Of a DNA stretch of 64,000 bases, positions 16,405 through 25,483 are shown piece by piece. Location of the stretch: assembly GCF_001591445.1 (NCBI RefSeq), contig NZ_BCUX01000012.1, positions 97,446 through 161,445 of the forward strand. The letters run 5' to 3'. A program made the translations under genes and the position numbers. Numbering within the stretch: position 1 is the first letter of the stretch; the number at the start of each line of letters is the position of its first letter. The DNA is from Neobacillus drentensis NBRC 102427 (GTDB taxonomy: Bacteria > Bacillota > Bacilli > Bacillales > Cytobacillaceae). The notes beneath the pieces are model-generated. The model saw only the letters and a program-made list of their open reading frames with translations. It searched no databases and was not told the DNA's origin.

Positions 16405-17916
16405 ATGATGAAGGAGCCAAAGAATCTAGTGAAATTGGAGAATATTCGCAAGTCTTTTAACCGAAACACAGTTTTAGAAGGGGTTTCATTAGAACTTTAT
16501 GAGTCCGAGGTTATCTCGATTATAGGCGGGAATGGAGCAGGGAAAAGCACCTTAATGAAAATCCTCACAGGTATTTACAAAGCCGATGATGGGGTTATTG
16601 AAATTAATGGTGAAAAGACAGATCATTTAAACCCGTTTGCTGCTCATGAAAGAGGTATTTATTTAGTGCCGCAGGAGCCGCTGCTATTTCCTAATATGAC
16701 GGTTGAACAAAACCTCACAATTGGATTTTGGAAAGGTAAACATGAAGTAAGAGAAGAAGCGGAAAAGCTCATTAAAGAATTAGGCTGGAACCTGGATTTG
16801 AAACGATTAGCAGCCACCTTGAGTATTGCGGAGCAGCAACAGCTTGAGATTATTAAAGGACTGTTAAGAAAGTCAAAAGTGTTAATTCTCGATGAACCCA
16901 CTTCTACCTTAACGTTTTCAGAAACAAAGTCTCTTTTCAAAGTGATTGAGCAGTTAAAGAATTCCGGGGTTGGAATCTTCTATATTACCCACCGTCTTGA
17001 TGAAGTCTTTCAGATCTCCACGCATGCCGTCATCTTACGGGATGGAAAAGTAACACTTAAAGGTAGAATTGAGGAGTTTACGAAAGAACTGCTGATTCAA
17101 GGACTTCTTCCAGTAGGAAATGAGACTAGTTACGAAGCTCATTTTGAAAAACGAAGGACCAGCCGTGAGGGAGAAGAACCTATTCTTAAAGTGGACAATA
17201 TCGTTGGCGATGGATTTAGGAATATTAGTTTTGAAGTTTATAAGGGAGAAGTTGTCGGTCTTGCCGGGCTTGTCGGTGCGGGAAGAACAGAGATTGCCGA
17301 AGCGATTTACGGAATCAATCCGATTGAGAAGGGAAAAGTCTATCTTGATGGTCGTGACATTACTAAATTGTCCATTAATGAAACGGTGGACAGCGGGCTT
17401 GCTTACATCCCAGAAGATCGATTTTTGAACGGTATTTTTTCGATCAGTTCTGTCAGAAATAATATCACCTCACAAATGATTAAACGGCACGGTATTTTTA
17501 CAAAGAGAAAGTTAGAGGAACAAGTGGCCCACCAGTATATTGAACGATTAAGAATTAAACTGAGTTCCCAAGAGGATGAAATCAAATCACTATCAGGCGG
17601 GAATCAGCAGAAGGCTGTAATTGCAAGAGCGTTATCCATGAACCCTAAATTGATCATCATGGATGAACCAACAAGGGGAATTGATGCCGCTGCAAGGGCT
17701 GATATCTATTCCATCATTACAGAATTAAAAAACCAGGGATTTTCCGTTCTGCTTATTTCGTCTGACCTGGAAGAAATCGAAAGAATCAGTGACCGTATCT
17801 ATGCTGTCTATCAAGGGACCTGTGATGTGTGCCTAAACTTAGAAGAAATTAATGCGGTAAATGTGATGAAAGCAGCCTTTGGAACATTTGAAGGAAGTGA
17901 TAAGGCACATGTATAG
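16405..17916 (+). CDS. lsrA: LsrA, AI-2 ABC importer ATPase (double domain)
   Basis: 503 residues with two nucleotide-binding domains, as in carbohydrate uptake (CUT2) ATPases. Domain 1 has Walker A GGNGAGKSTLMK near residue 40, the signature LSIAEQQQLEI and Walker B VLILDEPTSTL. Domain 2 has the degenerate loop GLVGAGRTEIAEA, signature LSGGNQQKA and LIIMDEPTRGID. It powers AI-2 import through LsrC and LsrD. ATG 16405 follows AAGGTGGTGGG. The end overlaps lsrC by eight bases. Confidence 0.93.
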   Translation: MMKEPKNLVKLENIRKSFNRNTVLEGVSLELYESEVISIIGGNGAGKSTLMKILTGIYKADDGVIEINGEKTDHLNPFAAHERGIYLVPQEPLLFPNMTVEQNLTIGFWKGKHEVREEAEKLIKELGWNLDLKRLAATLSIAEQQQLEIIKGLLRKSKVLILDEPTSTLTFSETKSLFKVIEQLKNSGVGIFYITHRLDEVFQISTHAVILRDGKVTLKGRIEEFTKELLIQGLLPVGNETSYEAHFEKRRTSREGEEPILKVDNIVGDGFRNISFEVYKGEVVGLAGLVGAGRTEIAEAIYGINPIEKGKVYLDGRDITKLSINETVDSGLAYIPEDRFLNGIFSISSVRNNITSQMIKRHGIFTKRKLEEQVAHQYIERLRIKLSSQEDEIKSLSGGNQQKAVIARALSMNPKLIIMDEPTRGIDAAARADIYSIITELKNQGFSVLLISSDLEEIERISDRIYAVYQGTCDVCLNLEEINAVNVMKAAFGTFEGSDKAHV

Positions 17917-18904
17917 GAGTGCGAGCCTAATCAAACAACGGGAATTTAGAACCCTACTATTCTTGATCCTTCTTTTTGTGGTGGTGGGTTTTATCAACTC
18001 TGACTATTTATCATGGCAGAATATCGATAAATCGTTGAAAAGCAGCTTGCTATTTATTGTTCTCGCGGTCGGGATGACCTTTGTTCTATTAACGGGAAAT
18101 TTAGATATTTCTGTAGGCGGAACACTGGGCATAAGTGCGGCCGTTTGCGGAACGATTCTTCGCGATGGTGGAAATATTTTTCTAGCTGTCATCGCTGCCC
18201 TACTAATTGGAGCTTGCATTGGACTCATTAATGGATTTGGCGTAATAAAATTAAAAATTTCTTCCTTTATTATGACGTTAGCCATCCTCTCGATCACCAG
18301 AGTGGTCCAAGTTATTTATACGGACGGAAAGTGGGTTGAAAATATTCCGGCCCACGTTAAAGAGCTTTCGAATCTAGATATCTTCGGCATTAATCTATTA
18401 TCTTTCATCGTTATTGTGGGGGTCATCTTCGTTCAGTTGTATTTATCGAAGAGCAGCAAGGGAAGGTATTATACAGCGATTGGGGATAACGCTGACGGAG
18501 CTATTTCATTAGGCATTCCCGTGAAGCGATATATTGCCTATTCCTTTGTCATCTCTGGTGTCTGCGCCTCGTTAGCGGGATTAATCTTTGTGAGTCAAAT
18601 TGGCTTTGTCTCAACAAATGCAGGAGCAGGAATTGAGCTAACGGTCATCGCCTCGTGTGTGCTTGGGGGTGTGTCCTTGATTGGCGGAATTGGAACGGTT
18701 GTTGGGGCAGCATTAGGGGCGATTATTCTAACTTCGATCAACTCTGCTTTGGTTTATATGAAAGTCCCCGCCTTTTGGAATGATACGATTTCGGGTTCAC
18801 TCTTAATCATGATTGTCGTCATTGATGCCCTGCTTGCGTTTAATGCCAGTAAGAAGGCGAAGAAAGTCCGATTAAATGCAAGAGTTCTGCAAAAGGAGGC
18901 GTAG
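17909..18904 (+). CDS. lsrC: LsrC, AI-2 importer permease
   Basis: 331 residues, RbsC-type permease with about eight to ten membrane segments and the motif TGNLDISVGGTLGISAAVCG near residue 70, plus ASCVLGGVSLIGGIGTVVGA near the C-terminus. It forms the membrane channel together with LsrD. ATG 17909 lies within the last codons of lsrA behind AAGGAAGTGATAAGG, indicating coupling. Longer in-frame TTG starts exist upstream but lie deep in lsrA. Confidence 0.92.
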   Translation: MYRSASLIKQREFRTLLFLILLFVVVGFINSDYLSWQNIDKSLKSSLLFIVLAVGMTFVLLTGNLDISVGGTLGISAAVCGTILRDGGNIFLAVIAALLIGACIGLINGFGVIKLKISSFIMTLAILSITRVVQVIYTDGKWVENIPAHVKELSNLDIFGINLLSFIVIVGVIFVQLYLSKSSKGRYYTAIGDNADGAISLGIPVKRYIAYSFVISGVCASLAGLIFVSQIGFVSTNAGAGIELTVIASCVLGGVSLIGGIGTVVGAALGAIILTSINSALVYMKVPAFWNDTISGSLLIMIVVIDALLAFNASKKAKKVRLNARVLQKEA

Positions 18905-18911
18905 AAATGAC

Positions 18912-19910
18912 ATGTTAACGAAAATCCCGAAATGGAACCTTGCCTTATTTGTCATAATTATTGCTGAAATTATTGTTTTTGGAATGTTGAACCCGAGATT
19001 CTGGAATGTCACGATTCTGTTAAACAGCTTTAACGATTTTATTGCGATTGCGATAATTGGCTTTTTTGTCACATTGGTCGTTATTACGGGAGGAATTGAC
19101 ATTTCTGGCGGTTCGATAATCGGATTAACCTCGGTGGTCACGGGGCTGTTATCACAAGTGGCGAGTCTCAATATCTGGGTTTCGATTATTTGTGCCATTT
19201 TTATTGCCGGTTTATGCGGCCTTCTCAACGGTGTCCTGATTGCTTATGGAAAAGTTCAGGCGATGGTGATTACCCTTGGCGGCATGCTTTTATATAGTGG
19301 GATTGCGATTGTGCTGGTGGGAATGTCTGGCGTCAGTACCTATGAAGGAATTTCAGGGTTTTCTGAGGGGTTTAGCCAAATTGCCAATGGAGAGGTCATG
19401 GGAATCCCGCATGCTGTTCTTCTTTTTATTATCATGTTTATCATCGCTTATATCCTTCTGCACCGCACGAGGTATGGCAGATATATTTATTTAACAGGAA
19501 TAAACAAAAACACAGCCGAGTACTCGGGAATTCATACGAAAAAAATCATTGCGAGTACCTACGTCTTGTCAGGGTTAAGTGCTGGTATTGCAGGGGTTGT
19601 GTTGACTTCCTATTTAGGCAGTGCAAGAAGTGATTATGGTGCTGAGTATCTTATGCCCATTCTGACGGTTGTTGTCTTAGGAGGAACCTTAATCACAGGA
19701 GGTAAAGGAGGTGTTGTCGGGACAGCTTTGGCCAGCATTATCTTAGGATTCATGCTGATAGGTTTGCAAATGGCTGGAGTTTCTACCCAGTATATCGGAT
19801 TAGCTACGGGGGTCCTTTTGATCGTGTCTGTCGCATTCTTGGGAATCAATCGAGACTTTAGATCGAACATGAAGAGAATCGTTACACAAAAACAAAATAT
19901 TGGAGGTTAA
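18912..19910 (+). CDS. lsrD: LsrD, AI-2 importer permease
   Basis: 332 residues, second RbsC-type permease with multiple hydrophobic helices, TGGIDISGGSIIGLTSVVTG near residue 60 and VVVLGGTLITGGKGGVVGTA near the end. It partners LsrC. The AGGAGG at 18894 is 12 bases before ATG 18912, a little long, and lies at the end of lsrC. A nearer ATG at 18907 leads to an immediate stop. Gene order lsrA-C-D-B-F is the classic one. Confidence 0.92.
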   Translation: MLTKIPKWNLALFVIIIAEIIVFGMLNPRFWNVTILLNSFNDFIAIAIIGFFVTLVVITGGIDISGGSIIGLTSVVTGLLSQVASLNIWVSIICAIFIAGLCGLLNGVLIAYGKVQAMVITLGGMLLYSGIAIVLVGMSGVSTYEGISGFSEGFSQIANGEVMGIPHAVLLFIIMFIIAYILLHRTRYGRYIYLTGINKNTAEYSGIHTKKIIASTYVLSGLSAGIAGVVLTSYLGSARSDYGAEYLMPILTVVVLGGTLITGGKGGVVGTALASIILGFMLIGLQMAGVSTQYIGLATGVLLIVSVAFLGINRDFRSNMKRIVTQKQNIGG

Positions 19911-19916
19911 CTTTCA

Positions 19917-20990
19917 ATGGGAAAAATAAAATCTATTACTCTATTGATTGTGGTGGCAATTGTGATGTTATTTACAGCTGCATGCGGATCCAATGAAGGC
20001 GCTTCTGGAGATGGCAAAAAGAAAGATGATAAAGATATTCAGGTTGTGTTCATTCCAAAAATGACTGGGAATGCCTTCTTTGAATCTGGTAATGATGGGG
20101 CACAGAAAATGGGTAAGAAAGTTGGTTTTAAAGTAAAGTACGATGGTGCACCTGAAGGTACGGTTGCGAACCAAGTCCAAATTATTAATAGCGCTGTCAA
20201 TAGCGGTGCTGATGCGATTGCCATATCTTCTGTCTCTTCTGACGGCTTAAATCAAGCCTTGAAAAAAGCAAAAGATGCCGGTGTTAAAGTGGTTACATGG
20301 GATTCGGATGTGGATCCTAAGTATCGTTCTGTCTATATCAACCAAGGTACACCAGAAATCTTAGGTAAAATGCTTGTTGATATGGCTGCAGAGCAAATGG
20401 ATAACCCGAATGAGGCTAAGAAAATTGGCTGGTTCTATTCCAGCCCAACCGTTCCAGACCAAAACGCATGGGTTAATTATGCAAACAAATATATTAAAGA
20501 AAAATATCCAAAATGGGAACTTGTCACGACTCAATTTGGTGATGCCAATGAACAAAAATCATTACAAGTTGGCGGAAGTATTTTAGATTCTTATCCTGAT
20601 ATTGATGCCATTATTTGCCCAGACTCCACTGCACTTCCAGCAATGGCTCAAGCAGCGGAAAATAAAGGTTTAAAAGCAGATGATGTCATTATTACAGGAT
20701 TTGCTTCACCAAATTCAATGAGACAATTTATTGAAAATGGAACGATTACCAACCATGGTTTATGGGATGTAAAAGATCAAGGCGCGCTTGCGGTATACGT
20801 TGCTTATTGGTTAGCGAAAGGCAATGAACTGAAAGTTGGAGGCTCTATCGATGTTCCTGATATGGGTTCCGTTAAAGTAGAGCCGAACACCATTCAAGGC
20901 TACGACTATACAGCGGATGATTCTGGAATAATCGTCTTGCCTGAGCGGATTGTATTTACAAAAGAAAATACGAAGGACTACAATTTTTAA
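19917..20990 (+). CDS. lsrB: LsrB, AI-2-binding lipoprotein
   Basis: 357 residues with a lipoprotein signal ending LFTAACGSN (lipidated Cys near residue 23) and the CUT2 binding-protein fold. Residues matching the AI-2 pocket of Salmonella LsrB are present: Lys in FIPKMTGN, Asp in TWDSDVD, Asp-Gln in VPDQNAW and Pro and Ala in CPDSTALPA. It captures extracellular AI-2 (the borate-free form in LsrB-class receptors) and hands it to LsrCD. ATG 19917 follows TTGGAGGTTAACTTTCA, immediately after lsrD. Confidence 0.94.
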   Translation: MGKIKSITLLIVVAIVMLFTAACGSNEGASGDGKKKDDKDIQVVFIPKMTGNAFFESGNDGAQKMGKKVGFKVKYDGAPEGTVANQVQIINSAVNSGADAIAISSVSSDGLNQALKKAKDAGVKVVTWDSDVDPKYRSVYINQGTPEILGKMLVDMAAEQMDNPNEAKKIGWFYSSPTVPDQNAWVNYANKYIKEKYPKWELVTTQFGDANEQKSLQVGGSILDSYPDIDAIICPDSTALPAMAQAAENKGLKADDVIITGFASPNSMRQFIENGTITNHGLWDVKDQGALAVYVAYWLAKGNELKVGGSIDVPDMGSVKVEPNTIQGYDYTADDSGIIVLPERIVFTKENTKDYNF

Positions 20991-21030
20991 CCGATTAACC
21001 TCGGAGTTTGAACAAAGGAGAGAGAGAGAA

Positions 21031-21909
21031 ATGGCTGATACGATTGGCAACAAAAGTGCAAAGGAATTTGCAGAGAGTGTACCATTCGCGAACAATGGGA
21101 ATTTCCATGTAAAAGGGGCAAACAATCTAGATTGGGGGATGAAGGATCGTTTATCGAGAATCTTTAACCCTAACACAGGCAAAACGGTCATGTTAGCGTT
21201 TGACCATGGCTATTTCATGGGGCCAACCTCAGGGTTAGAAAGATTAGATTTGCTGATTCCTAGATTGGCCGGTTATGCGGATTGTTTGATGGGTACTAGA
21301 GGTGCCATCCGAAGCAGTGTCCCACCGACCTTTAATAAGGCGATTGCTTTACGGGCAACGTCAGGTTCCAGTGTTCTCCAAGATGACCTCAGCCATGAAT
21401 CGATGGTGGTGGACATTGAAGATGCGATTAAGATGAATGCAAGTGCCATCGCAATTCAAACTTTCATTGGTTCCGATGGACAAAAGGAAACGATTGAAGA
21501 ATTAAACAAGGCGGTTAACCTCGGCTCCCGATACTCGATTCCAACCTTGGGTGTCGTCGCTGTTGGTAAAGAAATGGAGCGAACGACGAAGTTCTTCTTG
21601 TTAGCGACAAGAATGCTGGCTGAATTTGGTGCACAAATTGTTAAAACTTATTACTGTGACGATTTTGAAAAGGTTGCAGCAGCTTGCCCAGTCCCATTAG
21701 TCGTTGCAGGCGGTAAGAAATTACCAGAGAAAGAGGCCCTAACGCTAGCCTACAACTCTATTCAAGGCGGAGCAGCTGGTGTGGATATGGGAAGGAATAT
21801 TTTCCAATCTGAATACCCTGAAGAAATGATTCAAGCGGTTATTAAGGTTGTCCATGAAGGGTATACGGATATTGAGGCTTATGAGTTTTACCAACATCTC
21901 ATAAACTAA
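21031..21909 (+). CDS. lsrF: LsrF, phospho-AI-2 thiolase/aldolase
   Basis: 292 residues, DeoC/FbaB-type class I aldolase fold, with MLAFDHGYFMGPTSGLE near residue 55, GTRGAIRSS, and the Schiff-base region QIVKTYYCDDFEKV followed by VVAGGKKLPEKEAL. In enterics LsrF is the terminal thiolase that converts the LsrG product to DHAP and acetyl-CoA. ATG 21031 follows AAAGGAGAGAGAGAG. It is the last gene of the plus-strand lsr operon, followed by a terminator. LsrG itself is not found. Confidence 0.93.
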   Translation: MADTIGNKSAKEFAESVPFANNGNFHVKGANNLDWGMKDRLSRIFNPNTGKTVMLAFDHGYFMGPTSGLERLDLLIPRLAGYADCLMGTRGAIRSSVPPTFNKAIALRATSGSSVLQDDLSHESMVVDIEDAIKMNASAIAIQTFIGSDGQKETIEELNKAVNLGSRYSIPTLGVVAVGKEMERTTKFFLLATRMLAEFGAQIVKTYYCDDFEKVAAACPVPLVVAGGKKLPEKEALTLAYNSIQGGAAGVDMGRNIFQSEYPEEMIQAVIKVVHEGYTDIEAYEFYQHLIN

Positions 21910-21931
21910 TTTCTATTGTTATGTATGGTAT

Positions 21932-21962
21932 AGCTTCTACGTTAGAGTAGGAGCTTTCCTTT
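21932..21962 (+). terminator. Terminator after lsrF
   Basis: AGCTTCTAC pairs with GTAGGAGCT around GTTAGA, followed by TTCCTTTT. Confidence 0.65.
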
Positions 21963-21990
21963 TAAAATTATATAAAGAAGGTTTTCGATA

Positions 21991-22288
21991 ATGGCAAGGG
22001 TAGCTTTTTTATTAGCAAGTGATTTTGAGGATTCTGAAATGATAAATTCATATGAAGCCATAAAAGGTGATTATAGGTACGAATAAAGGTGTCGTATGTG
22101 AGGGTAAGAAGATGACCGTCGCTTATACCACAGATCTGGCGGCCGCTGAAGCAAACGCGGCTGACTTTGATGCTGCTGTCATCCCGGGCGGCAGTGCACC
22201 AGAGGAATTACGTGTGAATGAGGATGTTGTGAGGTTTGTTAAAGAACTGGATCAACATTCTAAAGTGGTTGCTGAAATCGGAAAAAAG
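21991..22288 (+). pseudogene. Broken DJ-1/PfpI-family gene
   Basis: ATG 21991 opens MARVAFLLASDFEDSEMINS, typical of the DJ-1/PfpI (general stress protein 18-like) family, but the frame stops at about 22084. The reading continues in another frame as GVVCEGKKMTVAYTTD and DFDAAVIPGGSAPEELR to about residue 80. It then runs into the palindromic repeat at 22282, which supplies a new tail (KKVPDPCC) and no nucleophile-elbow cysteine region. Both a frameshift with internal loss and a 3' truncation are therefore visible. It could once have processed reactive carbonyls. Confidence 0.75.
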
Positions 22289-22345
22289 GTGCCTGACCCC
22301 TGTTGCGTGAACGCATTAACACACTAGGGGTCAGGCACCTTTTTC
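22282..22345. repeat. Complete GGTGCCTGACCCC palindrome
   Basis: AAAAAAGGTGCCTGACCCCT and AGGGGTCAGGCACCTTTTT form an essentially perfect long stem with a 24-base loop. With flanking A and T tracts it can terminate transcription in both directions. It lies exactly at the truncation of the DJ-1/PfpI gene and just beyond the end of the ABC-F gene. Confidence 0.8.
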
Positions 22346-22357
22346 GATCTTTCAAGT

Positions 22358-23914
22358 TTATATAGCTTTAGTCGTCCATGATTCTACGTCCCAAATATCT
22401 GTTACCACGTCTTGGTAAAACTCAGGTTCATGAGAGATAAGGAGCATGCTACCCTTATACGATTTCAAAGCTCGTTTAAGCTCAGCTTTTGCATCTATAT
22501 CCAAATGGTTGGTAGGCTCATCGAAAACAAGAATATTGCTTTCTTGGTTAAGGAGTTTACATAAGCGGACTTTCGCTTGCTCGCCACCACTTAAAACCGA
22601 TATTTTACTTTCAATGTGTTTTCTAGTTAATCCACATCTTGCAAGAGCAGCACGAACCTGTCCTTGGCTTAAATGAGGAAACTCATTCCATATTTCTTCG
22701 ATGCACGTATTTTGATTTTCTGTTTTCACTTCTTGTTCAAAATAGCCAATATACTGATGTTCACCGCGTTCTATTGTACCAGAAAGAGATCTTATTTCTC
22801 CAAGCATGCTACGAAGGAGTGTCGTCTTTCCGATTCCATTCGCGCCAACTAAGGCGACTTTTTGTCCACGCTCAATATAAAGATTTAACGGTTTTGAAAG
22901 TGGCTCTTCGTACCCAATAATAAATTCTTTCGTCTCAAAAATTAATTTACCTGAGGCTCTTGATTCTTTAAAGTTAAAATCAGGTTTTGGTCGTTCCTGT
23001 GCAATTTCAATAACGTCCATTTTATCGAGTTTTTTCTGTCTGGACATTGCCAGGCTGCTAGTAGATGCTCTTGCTTTATTACGGGCTACAAAATCCTTTA
23101 AATTAGAAATCTCTGATTGTTGTCTCTTAAAAGCAGCTTCAACTTGTATTTTTTTAGCTTCATAGACAATAAGGAAATTGTTGTAATCACCGATGTAGCG
23201 ATTTAATTCTTGATTTTCTAAATGGTAGATGACATTTACCACGCTATTAAGAAATGGCATATCATGCGAAATCAATAAAAAAGCATTCTCGTATTCTTGC
23301 AAGTAACGTCTTAACCACTCAATATGTTGTTCGTCTAAATAGTTTGTAGGCTCATCTAAAAGAAGAATATCTGGCTTCTCGAGTAAAAGCTTTGCTAATA
23401 AAACCTTTGTTCTTTGCCCGCCGCTCAAATCATGAACATCTTTTTCTAATCCTACATCATCAAGACCAAGTCCACGTGCCACTTCTTCTACTTTAGAATC
23501 AATAATATAAAAATCATTATTTGTTAATATATCTTGTAATGTACCAACTTCATCTAACAACTTTTCCATTTCTTCAGGTGTAACGTCCGATAATTTTTCA
23601 TAAATCGTATTAATATTCGTTTCGACGTCAAAGAGGTATTGAAAAGCCGTATTTAGTACGTCACGGATTGTCATTCCCTGTTGTAAAGCAGTATGTTGAT
23701 CAAGATAACCGACTCGTTGATGCTTTGCCCACTCTACTTTTCCATCATCAGGCTGAAGTTGCCCTGTAATGATATTCATAAACGTCGATTTACCTTCACC
23801 GTTTGCCCCAATTAAAGCGATATGTTCTCCTTTTAATAAGCGGAAGGAAACATTATTAAAAATAGTCCGATCACCAAAGCCGTGGTTTAAGTCTTTAACC
23901 GTTAATATACTCAT
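22358..23914 (-). CDS. yfmM: ABC-F family ATPase (YfmM-like)
   Basis: 518 residues with two ABC domains and no membrane segments. Domain 1: GANGEGKSTFMN, LSGGQRTKV and LLLDEPTNYLD. Domain 2: GANGIGKTTLLR, LSGGEQAKVRL and LVFDEPTNHLD. The linker near residues 240-310 is long, charged and helical (P-site tRNA interaction motif region in ABC-F factors). Length and the start MSILTVKDLNHGFGDR agree with B. subtilis YfmM as I remember it. ABC-F proteins bind the ribosomal E site and relieve stalling; some protect from antibiotics. Single gene, minus strand, ending at the palindrome at 22282. Confidence 0.85.
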   Translation of the reverse strand: MSILTVKDLNHGFGDRTIFNNVSFRLLKGEHIALIGANGEGKSTFMNIITGQLQPDDGKVEWAKHQRVGYLDQHTALQQGMTIRDVLNTAFQYLFDVETNINTIYEKLSDVTPEEMEKLLDEVGTLQDILTNNDFYIIDSKVEEVARGLGLDDVGLEKDVHDLSGGQRTKVLLAKLLLEKPDILLLDEPTNYLDEQHIEWLRRYLQEYENAFLLISHDMPFLNSVVNVIYHLENQELNRYIGDYNNFLIVYEAKKIQVEAAFKRQQSEISNLKDFVARNKARASTSSLAMSRQKKLDKMDVIEIAQERPKPDFNFKESRASGKLIFETKEFIIGYEEPLSKPLNLYIERGQKVALVGANGIGKTTLLRSMLGEIRSLSGTIERGEHQYIGYFEQEVKTENQNTCIEEIWNEFPHLSQGQVRAALARCGLTRKHIESKISVLSGGEQAKVRLCKLLNQESNILVFDEPTNHLDIDAKAELKRALKSYKGSMLLISHEPEFYQDVVTDIWDVESWTTKAI

Positions 23915-24059
23915 CTATTCAGCCTCATTTAAATTTCATTTTATTTTGTTTAAGAAATATTTATAGTTTCGTTCGTCTGTTTGTTAGAAGTTAATATTTG
24001 ACTATAACACAGAAAATGGAATAGTTGAATGGTTTAAATTGGAGGTGAGGGAACGGTTC

Positions 24060-24125
24060 TAAAAAAAGGTGCCTGACACCTGATGCGTTAAAGCTTTAAC
24101 TCACAGGGGGTCTGGCACCACTTTT
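24060..24125. repeat. GGTGCCTGACACC palindrome
   Basis: AAAAAAGGTGCCTGACACCT pairs imperfectly with a GGGGGTCTGGCACCACTTTT arm, with GATGCGTTAAAGCTTTAAC between. Same family as the copy at 22282. Confidence 0.75.
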
Positions 24126-24223
24126 AGGGCGTCCAGGTAAGGAATCTGATGATAGTACATTGCACTTTTGTCGTTCGTATAACCGCTCGGTGATGGAGTC
24201 TGTCTGCCCTAGGTGATTGGATT

Positions 24224-24856
24224 TCATTTTAGGTAGTATTTATCTCTAAAAGAAGTGTCAGCAATCCTGTCTACATAAAATTCACCGTTCAAATATTTGA
24301 TCACAGAAACACTGCAATTTTCAAGGTGTGGATAACCGCTCAATTTTGCTATTTGCATTATGTAGTTGCCTATTGTTACCCCGTGTGAAAATACTAGAAT
24401 ATTTCCACCCTCATTTTTATGCTTATGAATGATTTCATCGATAGCAGAGCTTGTTCGTGAAAAAAGCTGTACGTAGGATTCGCCTTCAGGTGCTGACATA
24501 TTTAAATCGGTAAGACTATATAATTTCTCTAGAATATTCCCATATTGAGCTAGTAATTCTGTTTGTGATAGGGATACCAATACACCAAAGTTCATTTCCT
24601 TTAGACGTGGGTCAGTAAAGATGGGGATGTTTCGTTGGCCAATGGCATACCTAGCCGTATCTACTACTCTCCGGCTTTCACTAGCGTATACTGCTTTGAA
24701 TTCGATATCAGATAAACCGATTCCTACAGATTTGGCCTGTGCAATTCCGTTAACTGTTAGTGGTGAGTCACAGATTCCCTGTAATCGTTTCTCTACATTA
24801 TATTGGGTCTCCCCATGCCGAACAAAATAAAGATTCACTTCTTTTTCAGAGAACAC
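24224..24856 (-). CDS. Histidine phosphatase family protein
   Basis: 210 residues with the catalytic YFVRHGETQYN near residue 10, a second conserved block ASESRRVVDTARYA, EMNFGVLVSLSQTE and the C-terminal SHGVTIGNYI His. This is a phosphoglycerate-mutase-like phosphatase rather than a glycolytic mutase, judged by length. GTG 24856 follows AGGTGG with a six-base gap. The first 80 codons and upstream region match the partial gene at 1-245, which shares the same orientation. Substrate unknown. It stands alone. Confidence 0.86.
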   Translation of the reverse strand: MFSEKEVNLYFVRHGETQYNVEKRLQGICDSPLTVNGIAQAKSVGIGLSDIEFKAVYASESRRVVDTARYAIGQRNIPIFTDPRLKEMNFGVLVSLSQTELLAQYGNILEKLYSLTDLNMSAPEGESYVQLFSRTSSAIDEIIHKHKNEGGNILVFSHGVTIGNYIMQIAKLSGYPHLENCSVSVIKYLNGEFYVDRIADTSFRDKYYLK

Positions 24857-24959
24857 GTGTAACCACCTGCTTTGTATTGGGATTAATTGATTGATAAAAT
24901 GAATACTAACACACTATTCGGGTAGTTTGTAATAAAAACACCAAGCCTTTCCCGTCCAC

Positions 24960-25148
24960 CAAATTTTGGTTAATGATTTTACAAATCCGATGCAATAAAT
25001 AGCTTGGAATGGAACAAATCGGTTGGTTGAGTGTGAAAATTGGACATAGAATAACAAAAAAGAGGCGAACAGTGCTGTTCGCCTGTTATTATATAGATTA
25101 AAGTTGTTCGTGGAAATCGTTTTGAATCAAGAAAATCCGGGGCATGAC
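24960..25148 (+). pseudogene. Duplicated 3' end of the MOSC gene with terminator
   Basis: The last 12 codons (QILVNDFTNPMQ) plus the following 150 bases match 3392-3595 beside the intact MOSC gene. The terminator AGGCGAACAGTGCTGTTCGCCT is kept. There is no room for the rest of the gene: the phosphatase upstream region abuts directly. Confidence 0.7.
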
Positions 25149-25181
25149 AGGCACCCTAACTAATGCTCTATAAGTGAATCC

Positions 25182-25262
25182 GATTTTACGGGCGAATTTT
25201 CCAACCTTATGGGCGAATTCAACAAATTTATGAGCGAATTCTTCTATTTTATGGGCGAATCG
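25182..25262. repeat. Four spaced ATGGGCGAAT repeats
   Basis: TTTTACGGGCGAATT, TTATGGGCGAATT, TTTATGAGCGAATT and TTTTATGGGCGAATC follow each other about every 21-23 bases. The gap around them (25149-25483) shows no gene. Confidence 0.65.
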
Positions 25263-25483
25263 CTAATGGCCTTAGATTAGAGAATCCTCCGCTATACAAG
25301 TTCTAAACATCTTAAAAGACCCGCCCTCCTAGAATGCCCTTACGTGATTAAATACTGTTCAACATTCCGTCAAATCATTTTTAACAAATCGTGAACTTAT
25401 CACTATACCTATGTTGTTTAACGGAAAAAGGGAATATAGTGTAATCATAAAGAACAAACAAAACATGAAGGGCGGAATGATTT

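Noticed and set aside
25182..25262. CRISPR array
   Set aside because: The repeats are only about 13 bases, spaced about 22 bases apart, degenerate, and have no cas genes near.
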